From the IMG/VR virus record IMGVR_UViG_3300033144_006022, positions 1 through 34,720 of that record: DNA of 34,720 bases; one strand, 5' to 3'. A program made the translations under genes and the position numbers. How positions within the stretch are numbered: position 1 is the first letter of the stretch; each line of letters opens with the position of its first letter. The stretch is from a virus. Positions 16,226 to 23,015 of this stretch are shown here, one piece after another. The notes beneath the pieces are model-generated. The model was not told the origin of the DNA. It ran no database searches and was given only the letters and a program-made list of their open reading frames with translations.

Positions 16226-17065
16226 CTATAGTCCTAATCCTTGAGGAAAAGCATTAGCACCAAAATTTTGATTGTTTTGCCGTAATAGACCACCTCCTGA
16301 AAAAGCGCCTATAAAATTGGCTAATATATTTGGTTGATAAAACATCGCATAAGGTTTTTTATAAATACTGTAAATTAGGTTTTCTGGTAAAGCATAATTA
16401 TAAAAATATAAATAATACATTATACCATGAGCTGACCATAAAAGATTGTCTTTATCACCTAAAACACTTAAAGTATTGTGTATTGTAAAATTATTCCAAG
16501 AAGAAGCATTAGCGCTCCCGGAAGGTGATATATGTTTGCCATCTATATTAATTAACATTTTATCAGTACCAAGTAAATTTTTATTTCTATTCCATTGTAA
16601 AGTAATTTGATGCCCTGAAGTGTTCCAGTTATTTAGATTTTCTGGAGCGATATAAATATAATGTAAAGATCCATCATTTAATATAAAATAATAATAACTA
16701 CCTGTAGTACCTTTATATGATAAAAAATCACCATAATTGTTAGAAAGACCGGCATTGCTAAGAAGTCTAAAATTAGCAATAGTAGTAATATCTTGAAAAC
16801 ATTTAAATTTAAATATAACTGTGCCTACTTCTGAATTTACTAAAGCATTATTTATGTTACTTATTAAACCATAATCAGAATTTGAATCTGAAGAATACCC
16901 TTTAGGTGTACAAGTATTACCTATAATATTCATATTTAAACTATGACCGGTTCTATCATAAACAAATTTACTATTATCGTTCATTGTATACGCAGCCCCA
17001 AGACCTTTAGCATGAGGGTGTGATTTATTTAAAAAACAAGGTGATCTTAAAGGTTTTTGATTCAT
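16226..17065 (-). CDS. LamG / concanavalin A-like lectin-fold virion protein
   Basis: A 279-residue protein whose residues about 25-235 follow the layout of Concanavalin A-like (LamG) modules: VYDRTGHSLNMN near the start, GTVIFKFKCF, a central WNTSGHQITLQWNRN, KMLINIDGK, and a last strand HGIMYYLYFYNYALPENLI. The family binds glycans or caps structural proteins. The C-terminal tail, from about 238, is rich in Gly, Asn and Gln. Its place among connector and tail genes suggests a virion surface decoration or adhesion protein. No catalytic residues are visible. Fold call is moderate; function is inferred. Confidence 0.6.
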   Translation of the reverse strand: MNQKPLRSPCFLNKSHPHAKGLGAAYTMNDNSKFVYDRTGHSLNMNIIGNTCTPKGYSSDSNSDYGLISNINNALVNSEVGTVIFKFKCFQDITTIANFRLLSNAGLSNNYGDFLSYKGTTGSYYYFILNDGSLHYIYIAPENLNNWNTSGHQITLQWNRNKNLLGTDKMLINIDGKHISPSGSANASSWNNFTIHNTLSVLGDKDNLLWSAHGIMYYLYFYNYALPENLIYSIYKKPYAMFYQPNILANFIGAFSGGGLLRQNNQNFGANAFPQGLGL

Positions 17066-17068
17066 TTT

Positions 17069-17503
17069 TTAACTCGTTGCTATCTCAAAACGCCAGTAAT
17101 ACCCTTTAACTTCGATATCAAAAGTATCATTAGAGCTTTCAGATTGCATAGAAAACCTGTAATGACCCGCTCCATACTGTAAAGCATCTATAACATATGA
17201 ATATATGTCCTCACTGCCGTCATTATCTATCTCTATCTCATCAATCAGGATTTCATTGTCGTCCCAAGAAGATGTATTATTACGAAATAATTTTAATATT
17301 AAATTATCAGTAGATCCTGACGCATCAAATTTAAAATTTATGTTTATTCCTGTTTTCGCAATAAGGTCTATATTTTGAGTATACCCATCTGTATCGTCTA
17401 CAGGAGCAGTATTGTCTAAATCAGCATCTGAACCACTATATAAATTAGTTGCATATAAAATGGTCGCGCTATCATCAAATTTTAATTGTGGATAATTAGC
17501 CAT
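17069..17503 (-). CDS. beta-rich virion-associated protein, unknown
   Basis: A 144-residue acidic protein with repeated beta-strand patterns (ININFKFDASGSTDNLILKLFRN, HYRFSMQSES, FDIEVKGYYWRFEIATS). Its layout resembles small jelly-roll or carbohydrate-binding-like modules and the end of the fibre protein in this window, but similarity is only in style. AAAGG precedes the ATG. It sits next to the LamG-like gene, and the two may act together on the particle surface. Confidence 0.6.
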   Translation of the reverse strand: MANYPQLKFDDSATILYATNLYSGSDADLDNTAPVDDTDGYTQNIDLIAKTGININFKFDASGSTDNLILKLFRNNTSSWDDNEILIDEIEIDNDGSEDIYSYVIDALQYGAGHYRFSMQSESSNDTFDIEVKGYYWRFEIATS

Positions 17504-17527
17504 GTAAATTTACCTTTATTATTTAGA

Positions 17528-17842
17528 TTATTGGTCCCATCCTGCAAAATCTGAAAACATACTATTTACAGCAAATTCAAGCTCACTATCTGTCGGTTCT
17601 GATCCACCATTTATGGTGGTAGCTATCGTAGCATTTGTTACAACACCTACTGCATATTCATATATGCTCGCTGTACCGTCTAATATATCGTTTGCGTAAG
17701 CTACTCTCGCTACGTGTTCGTCTCCTATAGGTAATTCTTCCCCTAAAACCGCTAAAGATGCTTTTTGCATGAAATATTTTATTTTTGCTTGAAAACCATT
17801 TTTATCTTTTGCTCGGTTCATACAATTTAATGATATTGCCAT
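17528..17842 (-). CDS. head-tail region protein, unknown
   Basis: A 104-residue protein from the ATG at 17842, which has AAAGGA seven bases upstream. It begins MAISLNCMNRAKDKNGFQAKIKYFMQKAS with an amphipathic helix, and the middle has LPIGDEHVARVAYANDIL. The same frame stays open upstream to a TTG at 18025, adding a very Lys-rich segment (start MKIKTQKKIKQKKVKAQK), but the ribosome site favours the short form. No family recognised; the position suggests a connector or neck accessory. Confidence 0.6.
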   Translation of the reverse strand: MAISLNCMNRAKDKNGFQAKIKYFMQKASLAVLGEELPIGDEHVARVAYANDILDGTASIYEYAVGVVTNATIATTINGGSEPTDSELEFAVNSMFSDFAGWDQ

Positions 17843-18031
17843 AAGTGAGTCCTTTAGATTAAGAGTGTTTGTAAATTTTTTATTGTTTATTATGTATGTT
17901 GTGTTTTTCTTTTTTTTTATTTTTAAATGTTTATATGCGTAATTAAGTAATTCTGTATTACAAAATTTAAATTTTTGCGCTTTTACTTTCTTTTGTTTTA
18001 TTTTCTTTTGCGTTTTTATTTTCAAGATATA
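17843..18031 (-). other. A-rich 189-base gap with open Lys-rich frame
   Basis: On the minus strand this stretch is very A-rich and contains an open frame joined to the next gene, encoding about 60 mostly Lys/Asn residues from a TTG. It may be a non-coding leader, a promoter region, or a basic N-terminal extension. No convincing promoter was seen. Confidence 0.35.
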
Positions 18032-18430
18032 CTATCCTCTGTATAAATACCCTGCGTTAGAAGCTGTATTTAGTCTAGATGTAATATCATTCATTAGTAT
18101 ATTTTTTGTAATTCGACCTTGCATTATATCTACCTTTTTACGGTATATTTCGTATTTAACCATATATTTTTCCTCATCTGCTAACGAGTTATCATTCATA
18201 CCCATCTTATCAAGAAATAATTCCATACAAAACCAATTTACCGCATATCTTTTTAAAAATGTATTAGTAACGTAGTTGTTTACATCTACTGCTATATCGG
18301 ATGAATCCACTTGCTCGCCTTCGGCTAACTCTTCTATATGCTCGTCTACTGCGGTATGGTAAGTTGAAAAAGAGGAAGTGAATTGTTTTGCTAACATATC
18401 ACGTATATCTGAATTTGCAATATATGCCAT
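18032..18430 (-). CDS. head-tail connector protein (adaptor-like)
   Basis: A 132-residue helical protein beginning MAYIANSDIRDMLAKQF, with VNNYVTNTFLKRYAVNWFCMELFLDKMGMN. The pattern of short helices and the position after the coat and gp10-like genes fit adaptor proteins of the gp6/head completion type, which form a ring below the portal. The start overlaps the gp10-like stop in TAATG, so they are coupled. Assignment by position and helical pattern. Confidence 0.5.
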   Translation of the reverse strand: MAYIANSDIRDMLAKQFTSSFSTYHTAVDEHIEELAEGEQVDSSDIAVDVNNYVTNTFLKRYAVNWFCMELFLDKMGMNDNSLADEEKYMVKYEIYRKKVDIMQGRITKNILMNDITSRLNTASNAGYLYRG

Positions 18431-18789
18431 TATTTCATTCGATTCATTTTTTGTTTAATTAATTTTTTTAATTGTTTGGTTTTTTTTTCGAAAGGTTTTT
18501 CAAGAAATTTATCTGCCTTCCAGGAATGAAAACCCCCGTGAATCCATTTACCGTAGTCTGCTATTCTGTCTTCTAATTTGAATACTGAAATTATTTTGTT
18601 TTTTGATATTTTAATATGGTTCATTACAGAACGTTCTAAATCACCGCTTCGAGGCTCAAATTTATGGTGTGCTTTAGCCTCTAACACTATATCTAATGAA
18701 ATATTTTCAACTAAATTTTGAAGTTTTTTAAAACCAAACTTAGAAAAAGGAAACGGATCTTGTTTTATCTTTTTAAATTTAACAGTCAT
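18430..18789 (-). CDS. HK97 gp10-like neck / tail completion protein
   Basis: A 119-residue basic protein with features of the HK97 gp10-like group: an N-terminal helix, EPRSGDLERSVMNHIKI, and YGKWIHGGFHSWKADKFLEKPFEKK near the C-terminus, corresponding to the family pattern of a Gly-Asp-Leu stretch, an aromatic-plus-Gly patch and a Pro-Phe helix. These proteins join the head to the tail. No Shine-Dalgarno is visible upstream; a hairpin terminator lies there instead, so it may depend on read-through. Confidence 0.6.
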   Translation of the reverse strand: MTVKFKKIKQDPFPFSKFGFKKLQNLVENISLDIVLEAKAHHKFEPRSGDLERSVMNHIKISKNKIISVFKLEDRIADYGKWIHGGFHSWKADKFLEKPFEKKTKQLKKLIKQKMNRMK

Positions 18790-18801
18790 TTTGTATATAA
18801 A

Positions 18802-18832
18802 AGTAGGGTTAACCGTAAAGATTACCCCTACT
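18802..18832 (-). terminator. terminator/attenuator after the decoration-like gene
   Basis: AGTAGGG (18802-18808) pairs with CCCTACT (18826-18832), then one mismatch, then three more pairs around a 9-base loop. On the minus strand the stem is followed by TTTTATATA. It lies after the gene at 18849-19199 and would reduce transcription into the connector genes. Confidence 0.75.
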
Positions 18833-18848
18833 CTCTATCTATCAACCA

Positions 18849-19199
18849 TTAATCAGGTAATTCGAAAACGCTTAATTCGCCTGTCATACCGGCTGCTACT
18901 GTAAATTCAATCGACCCGTCACTATTGACGTGTCTTGCACCTTCGAGATTGATTGCAAAGGGGATATTCTGAGGAAGAGTAAATGTTGAATCACCCTGCC
19001 CTAATGCATATCCAAAATCTGAAGCTTTGAATGTAATATCTCGTTGAGTAGCAGTATTTTTTGCCCAAACCACAAGATTTTTTTCACGACCTATTCCTGT
19101 AATTTCGTGTTCTGTAGCTCCAGCTAAAGCACTCATATCTGACGTAAAAGTGCCCGCGCCCACGTTTGAAGTTAATTTAGTTACGCTTATTGTTGACAT
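18849..19199 (-). CDS. capsid decoration-like protein
   Basis: A 116-residue small beta protein (MSTISVTKLTSNVGAGTFTSDMSAL start, GYALGQGDSTFTLPQNIPFAINL) immediately downstream of the coat gene and bounded by a terminator, so it is probably made in amount similar to the coat protein. That fits capsid decoration or head-stabilising proteins. No defining motif. AAAGGA precedes the ATG. Confidence 0.5.
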   Translation of the reverse strand: MSTISVTKLTSNVGAGTFTSDMSALAGATEHEITGIGREKNLVVWAKNTATQRDITFKASDFGYALGQGDSTFTLPQNIPFAINLEGARHVNSDGSIEFTVAAGMTGELSVFELPD

Positions 19200-19242
19200 T
19201 TTATATTGTTCCTTTAATATTTACGTTAAAAATGATCAAGGG

Positions 19243-20133
19243 TTATTGTCCTTCTGCACCTTCTGTAACATAAGAAAGCATTAATTGATCTGGACGTACA
19301 GTTTTAAGACCGTATACATATAGGGTTTTGATATAATCTTTGAAAAAATTCTCCCTACGTCCTGGTTCCATTCTGGTAATTTGATCTGCAAGCGTAATAC
19401 AATTTCTATTACCTGCCATTACTCTAAATTTAGTAGAAGTATCAGATACGTTATTTGATATCAAGATATTAAATCCGTAAGCATTTTGAACTTCACCCTG
19501 GATATATGTACCGTCATTATTTACACCACGAGGGTTAACGATTTTGTCCATTACCATTTTTTGGTGTAACCAAGGAGGTACAATTGTAGATTTAGGAAGA
19601 GAATCAGGTAATTTTCCTTCAACTGCTCGTCTACCTAATCGAGCAAGCCATTCACTTACTTTTACAGAAGTTCCCCCGCCATCTACTGTGATCTCAAGCG
19701 GTGTACCTGTAGTACCTAAAGCTGCTTGTCCTGATCCACCAAAAATACCTGCTTTTGAGTACTCGGCTGCTATAGCCTGGTCTCTAAGGTCTAGGAATTC
19801 ATATGTACCGTGCTCTATACCTTTTGCCATCAATTCCCCACCATTTGCAACTTGAGCTTTATCAATATCGTCAACTTGAATAGCAAAGTATTTTTGTTGA
19901 TCGATAAGTAAAGATTGACTAGTAGAGGATAAGTCTTCGAAAGTAACACCTGTTGCTTTAACGTAGTCACCAACAGAAGGTGAACTTATCTGATTTATTA
20001 CTACGGTATCCCCACCATTCCTAATTTCGCCTTCATAATCTCTATTCGTAAGTGCCGCGAAATTGTGGTTGTTTTTTAGGATAGGTAATGTTTTTGCGAT
20101 CCACATTTGAGGAATAAAAGAATTCCAACTCAT
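19243..20133 (-). CDS. major capsid (coat) protein
   Basis: A 296-residue HK97-fold-type coat protein. It starts MSWNSFIPQMWIAKTLP, typical of the P22 coat-like and related families (N-arm with a helix, then NRDYEGEIRNGGDTVVI), and contains YFAIQVDDIDKAQ, KSTIVPPWLHQKMVMD, GFNILISNN and a C-terminal YIKTLYVYGLKTVRPDQLM. Position right after the scaffold gene, and length, agree. AAAGG is upstream. High expression is expected, though the gene is preceded by no promoter of its own in the short gap. Confidence 0.85.
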   Translation of the reverse strand: MSWNSFIPQMWIAKTLPILKNNHNFAALTNRDYEGEIRNGGDTVVINQISSPSVGDYVKATGVTFEDLSSTSQSLLIDQQKYFAIQVDDIDKAQVANGGELMAKGIEHGTYEFLDLRDQAIAAEYSKAGIFGGSGQAALGTTGTPLEITVDGGGTSVKVSEWLARLGRRAVEGKLPDSLPKSTIVPPWLHQKMVMDKIVNPRGVNNDGTYIQGEVQNAYGFNILISNNVSDTSTKFRVMAGNRNCITLADQITRMEPGRRENFFKDYIKTLYVYGLKTVRPDQLMLSYVTEGAEGQ

Positions 20134-20153
20134 ACTGTTATTTACCTTTCAAT

Positions 20154-20918
20154 TTAATTTGATTGCTCTTGAACAACTTGCATCATTTGTTTATTTTGAT
20201 CTGGCGACAATTCTGAAATTTGTTTTGCCGACATAGCTTTTATTTGAGCAATATCTGTTATTTGTTTTGGTACTTGAAAATTAGTCCCTCCAGGTTTTGT
20301 TTCTGCACCGGATTTTGACTGATTTTTAACTTGATTCGGGTATACTTTTTTATACTCTCCAACGATTTCATTTATTCCAAAAACTATATCTCCATCGTCG
20401 AGTTTAAATCCCGTTTTATCGTTTTCAACTATAAAAGGGTTTTTGTTTGAATTAACAAGAAGATCAAGTACAGTCTCCCCATTCGAAATATTATCTTTAA
20501 AAACAGATAGCAAAGAATTTATAATCTCTTTTTTCTCACTTTTATTTTTTAATTCTGCGTTTTCTCGGTCATCGTTTTCACTCTTCTTTTCGAGCTTTTC
20601 AAGTTGCTTTTGCAGTTTGATATATGGAAGCTGCTTAGTAAAATCAACATCAGTTGAATTATTAGCTTTTAATGATGCTATGAAATCCGATACTGATTCA
20701 TTTATATCTGCATCTTCTGCTATATCCAGCCCGTTTTTTGAAAGAGCTTCTATCACGGGATTCTTTTTTGATAACTTTGATTCAGCTTCTTTTAGTCTAA
20801 TCCGAAGGTTCTTTGCTTCGTTATTAGGTTTTGAAAGCCTAGTTTTAACTGCGTTGACTGCATCCTCGCCGAAATCTTCACTTTCAGATAACTTTTTCAT
20901 TAATTCTTCGAAATCCAT
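20154..20918 (-). CDS. capsid scaffolding protein
   Basis: A 254-residue, highly charged, mostly helical protein, with a coiled-coil rich first half (KNLRIRLKEAESKLSKK; LQKQLEKLEKK) and a Gln-rich C-terminus. These features and the place directly before the coat gene define a phage scaffold (GP20-like type), used as an internal core for procapsid assembly and then removed. AAAGGAATATAAATG gives a clear start. It is the first gene after the divergent promoter region at 20935-21078. Confidence 0.8.
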   Translation of the reverse strand: MDFEELMKKLSESEDFGEDAVNAVKTRLSKPNNEAKNLRIRLKEAESKLSKKNPVIEALSKNGLDIAEDADINESVSDFIASLKANNSTDVDFTKQLPYIKLQKQLEKLEKKSENDDRENAELKNKSEKKEIINSLLSVFKDNISNGETVLDLLVNSNKNPFIVENDKTGFKLDDGDIVFGINEIVGEYKKVYPNQVKNQSKSGAETKPGGTNFQVPKQITDIAQIKAMSAKQISELSPDQNKQMMQVVQEQSN

Positions 20919-20966
20919 TTATATTCCTTTCTAAAGGACCGTTGGTTAATAATTGATAGTAGAGGC

Positions 20967-20978
20967 ATAATACCCCTT
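20967..20978 (-). promoter_or_regulatory. minus-strand AAGGGGTATTAT motif, possible late promoter
   Basis: On the minus strand AAGGGGTATTAT sits 48 bases before the scaffold start. It mirrors the plus-strand AAGGGGTATAAT at 21032-21043, which is part of a good promoter. Here no -35 resembling TTGACA is seen at normal spacing, so activity may need a phage factor or the match may be structural only. Confidence 0.4.
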
Positions 20979-21014
20979 CATTATATATGGAATATATCGG
21001 TGATAAAAAAATAG

Positions 21015-21043
21015 TAGACATTATTATAAAAAAGGGGTATAAT
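21015..21043 (+). promoter_or_regulatory. sigma-70-type promoter for the plus-strand small-gene cassette
   Basis: TAGACA (21015-21020), a 17-bp spacer, and a perfect TATAAT (21038-21043). The gene at 21079 starts 36 bases downstream. The spacer ends in GGGG, and AAGGGGTAT forms an inverted repeat with ATACCCCTT at 20970-20978. Confidence 0.82.
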
Positions 21044-21078
21044 TAAATAACGTTAAAACTTAAACAAAGGAAATAAAA

Positions 21079-21243
21079 ATGGATAACTTAGGAACTTTTT
21101 TGATGGTTTTGGGACTCGGAATATTTTTCGTAGGTTTAGTAGTGTTTTTATCAGATCAATCAAGATTCTTTTTTGGTCGTTTTCCTACAGACCCAATTAT
21201 TCACGTTCTTGATGAATCTCAATTTGAGATAGATAGGAGTTAA
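21079..21243 (+). CDS. 54-residue single-pass membrane protein
   Basis: A short gene with AAAGGAAATAAAAATG at the start. Residues 3-25 form one hydrophobic helix (LGTFLMVLGLGIFFVGLVVFL), followed by a basic/aromatic patch (SRFFFGRFP) and a polar tail ending in FEIDRS. A single-span membrane protein with unknown partner. It is the first gene of a plus-strand cassette inside a minus-strand structural region, so it is likely expressed early or constantly from the promoter just upstream. Confidence 0.72.
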   Translation: MDNLGTFLMVLGLGIFFVGLVVFLSDQSRFFFGRFPTDPIIHVLDESQFEIDRS

Positions 21244-21245
21244 AA

Positions 21246-21551
21246 ATGAAAAAACAAATAAATATTTTATTATGTAAATTTTTAATGGTTATTTACCGTT
21301 GTTTTAGTCACTTATTGCTAAAACCATTACACGCCCATTACAACGTAAATACAATAGGTACAAAAAGTTACTCATATATATTAACTGTAGTCACGGGTAC
21401 ACATGTAGATGAGTTAAGTTTTAAGCTTAGAAAAACAGTAGGATTGTTTATATATGAAAATAAACCGAAGGTAGGTGATGCCTTTTCTATTGAAGACTTA
21501 AATAATAAACTTTTATTCGCTAAATACATAGCTTATAAACAAAAAGAATAA
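21246..21551 (+). CDS. 101-residue protein with hydrophobic N-terminus
   Basis: Begins MKKQINILLCKFLMVIYRC, a basic start followed by a hydrophobic stretch that could be a membrane anchor or signal, then a soluble part (YSYILTVVTGTHVDELSFKL, VGDAFSIEDLNNKLLF). AGGAG lies just upstream and overlaps the previous gene's end. No family recognised; second gene of the cassette. Confidence 0.65.
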   Translation: MKKQINILLCKFLMVIYRCFSHLLLKPLHAHYNVNTIGTKSYSYILTVVTGTHVDELSFKLRKTVGLFIYENKPKVGDAFSIEDLNNKLLFAKYIAYKQKE

Positions 21552-21585
21552 CACTTGTAATAATTAAAAACAAAAGGAGTTAAAA

Positions 21586-21765
21586 ATGGGTAAGAGAGAA
21601 TGGAGCATTTCTAAAGAAATAAATTTAAACATTAAAATAGAAAATCCTAAAACAAAAATTTTTATAATTGAAACTAGTGAAGACGGTATAGACATAGAAT
21701 GGTTATTAGGTTATTTACCTCAGAATATTTGTGATTCAAACTTTAATATTGAAAGAGTACAGTAA
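21586..21765 (+). CDS. 59-residue protein, unknown
   Basis: A short gene after AGGAGTTAAAAATG. The sequence (MGKREWSISKEINLNIKIEN start, IFIIETSEDGIDIEWLLGYL middle) looks like a small soluble alpha/beta protein without Cys or membrane segment apart from one Cys near the end. Third gene of the plus-strand cassette. Confidence 0.6.
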   Translation: MGKREWSISKEINLNIKIENPKTKIFIIETSEDGIDIEWLLGYLPQNICDSNFNIERVQ

Positions 21766-21807
21766 TAACTTGTAATTATGTAAAACAAGCAAGAAAGGTT
21801 GTAAAAA

Positions 21808-21933
21808 ATGAAAAAACGTTTAATATACAGAATTGCAGAAAGTAAATGGTATGGGATTTTTATTATCGCTATAGGAACATTAACCGCATTAATTTGGGTA
21901 ATTGCGACCATATTAAAAAGCACAGGGGTATAA
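21808..21933 (+). CDS. 41-residue small membrane protein
   Basis: Starts MKKRLIYRIAESKWYG, then a single hydrophobic helix (IFIIAIGTLTALIWVIATIL) and a short basic tail. AAAGG lies 9 bases before the ATG. Its stop overlaps the sequence GGGGTATAAT, which is the same ten bases as the cassette promoter's -10 region. Last gene of the cassette, ending 24 bases before the convergent Mu F-like gene. Confidence 0.6.
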   Translation: MKKRLIYRIAESKWYGIFIIAIGTLTALIWVIATILKSTGV

Positions 21934-21934
21934 T
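21925..21934 (+). promoter_or_regulatory. second GGGGTATAAT element at the cassette end
   Basis: This ten-base sequence is identical to that at 21034-21043 and falls at the other boundary of the plus-strand cassette. No -35 match or downstream plus-strand gene is apparent, so it may be a recombination footprint, a protein site or chance. Confidence 0.3.
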
Positions 21935-21956
21935 ATAGTATTATATGACAGAATTA

Positions 21957-23015
21957 CTAAGTCGTCGGTTTTCTAATCTTATGAAATTTATTAGTCAAAA
22001 AAGGTATTTCACCTTTTTTATTTTCAAGGGTAGGTTTTATTTTTACGAATTTATTAATTTGACGCGTCCGGTTAACTTTCTTAGTACGCTGTATTTGATT
22101 GTTAGTAACAGGAACTAAACTACACATGCATTGAACGTGATAGGGGAAGGGAGGAACTTTTCCTTTAGGGAACACCCCTTTTCCCATTCCATATTGATTC
22201 ACACTGTGGTGTACGTCACAAATATCTATGATTTTATGTCTACTGGACAATACAGATCTCACACCAACTATTCTTTCATCTTTTTTAGCATTATACAAAA
22301 CAGCGTTTCCGTAAGCACTTGCTATTTCTGTTCTTGCAATACGTTGAGCATAGTAATGAGTTTTCGCTTTTATGGCTCTTTCTATTCCTTTATCTAACCC
22401 ATCTATAGATCCTTTTTTAACCTGCTTAATAATATTATTATACGCTTTTTGTAATCGAGGGGTTTTATATCCGAGATTAGTTAATTTATCTATTTGTTTT
22501 TGGTATTTCTTTACTGACTTATTAAAATCTGCAATTAAAGCGGGATCTTGAAGAGCTTTTTTCCCTAATCTAACAATTTCATTCATGTATTTTGGGAGCT
22601 CAACAGGAAGGTCTTTTAGCTTATATATTTTTTGAGCAGATTTTTGCCAGTTAACGGAATGGCCTAAATTTTCTTTAAGTATTGAAGCAATACCTACTTT
22701 AGTCTTTTTTATGTTTTTATGAATTCTCTCGCTTAAATTTAAATCATCTTCAAACCAATTGTTTTTTAGTAACCATTTTTTTGTGGTATCGTATGTTACT
22801 TTAGACCCTCCAACTACAAAAGCATCAATAGAAAGGTCTATTATTACGTTCGTGACTCTTTTTTCTATTTGATGAGTAGAAAATAATTTATTTATTAAAG
22901 CGTCGATGTTTTTTTCTGTGAAGTTTTGCTTCTGTAACTCTTTAATAATTGGATCTAATATTTTTTCATATTTTTTTTTGAACTCATCAAAAAGTTTATG
23001 ATTCGGATTCGGCAT
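21957..23015 (-). CDS. phage Mu gpF-like minor head protein
   Basis: A 352-residue protein with the family C-terminal core: RIARTEIASAYGNAV (around 225-239), VGVRSVLSSRHKIIDICDVHH (250-270), PPFPYHVQCMCSLVPV (288-303). The His/Cys residues (H260, C266, H269, H293, C296, C298) are placed as in Mu F-like domains and could bind a metal. These proteins join the portal complex inside the head and are often injected. The start overlaps the portal stop by 20 bases. The first 210 residues are charged and helical. Confidence 0.88.
   Translation of the reverse strand: MPNPNHKLFDEFKKKYEKILDPIIKELQKQNFTEKNIDALINKLFSTHQIEKRVTNVIIDLSIDAFVVGGSKVTYDTTKKWLLKNNWFEDDLNLSERIHKNIKKTKVGIASILKENLGHSVNWQKSAQKIYKLKDLPVELPKYMNEIVRLGKKALQDPALIADFNKSVKKYQKQIDKLTNLGYKTPRLQKAYNNIIKQVKKGSIDGLDKGIERAIKAKTHYYAQRIARTEIASAYGNAVLYNAKKDERIVGVRSVLSSRHKIIDICDVHHSVNQYGMGKGVFPKGKVPPFPYHVQCMCSLVPVTNNQIQRTKKVNRTRQINKFVKIKPTLENKKGEIPFLTNKFHKIRKPTT

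Noticed and set aside
20978-21031. A tRNA or attachment site in the divergent intergenic region
   Set aside because: No cloverleaf can be drawn; the sequence is AT-rich with a promoter, and no integrase gene is nearby in this window.
21720-21923. Minus-strand hydrophobic frame opposite the small cassette genes
   Set aside because: The plus-strand genes at 21586 and 21808 have good ribosome sites and fit the cassette; the minus frame has no supported start.
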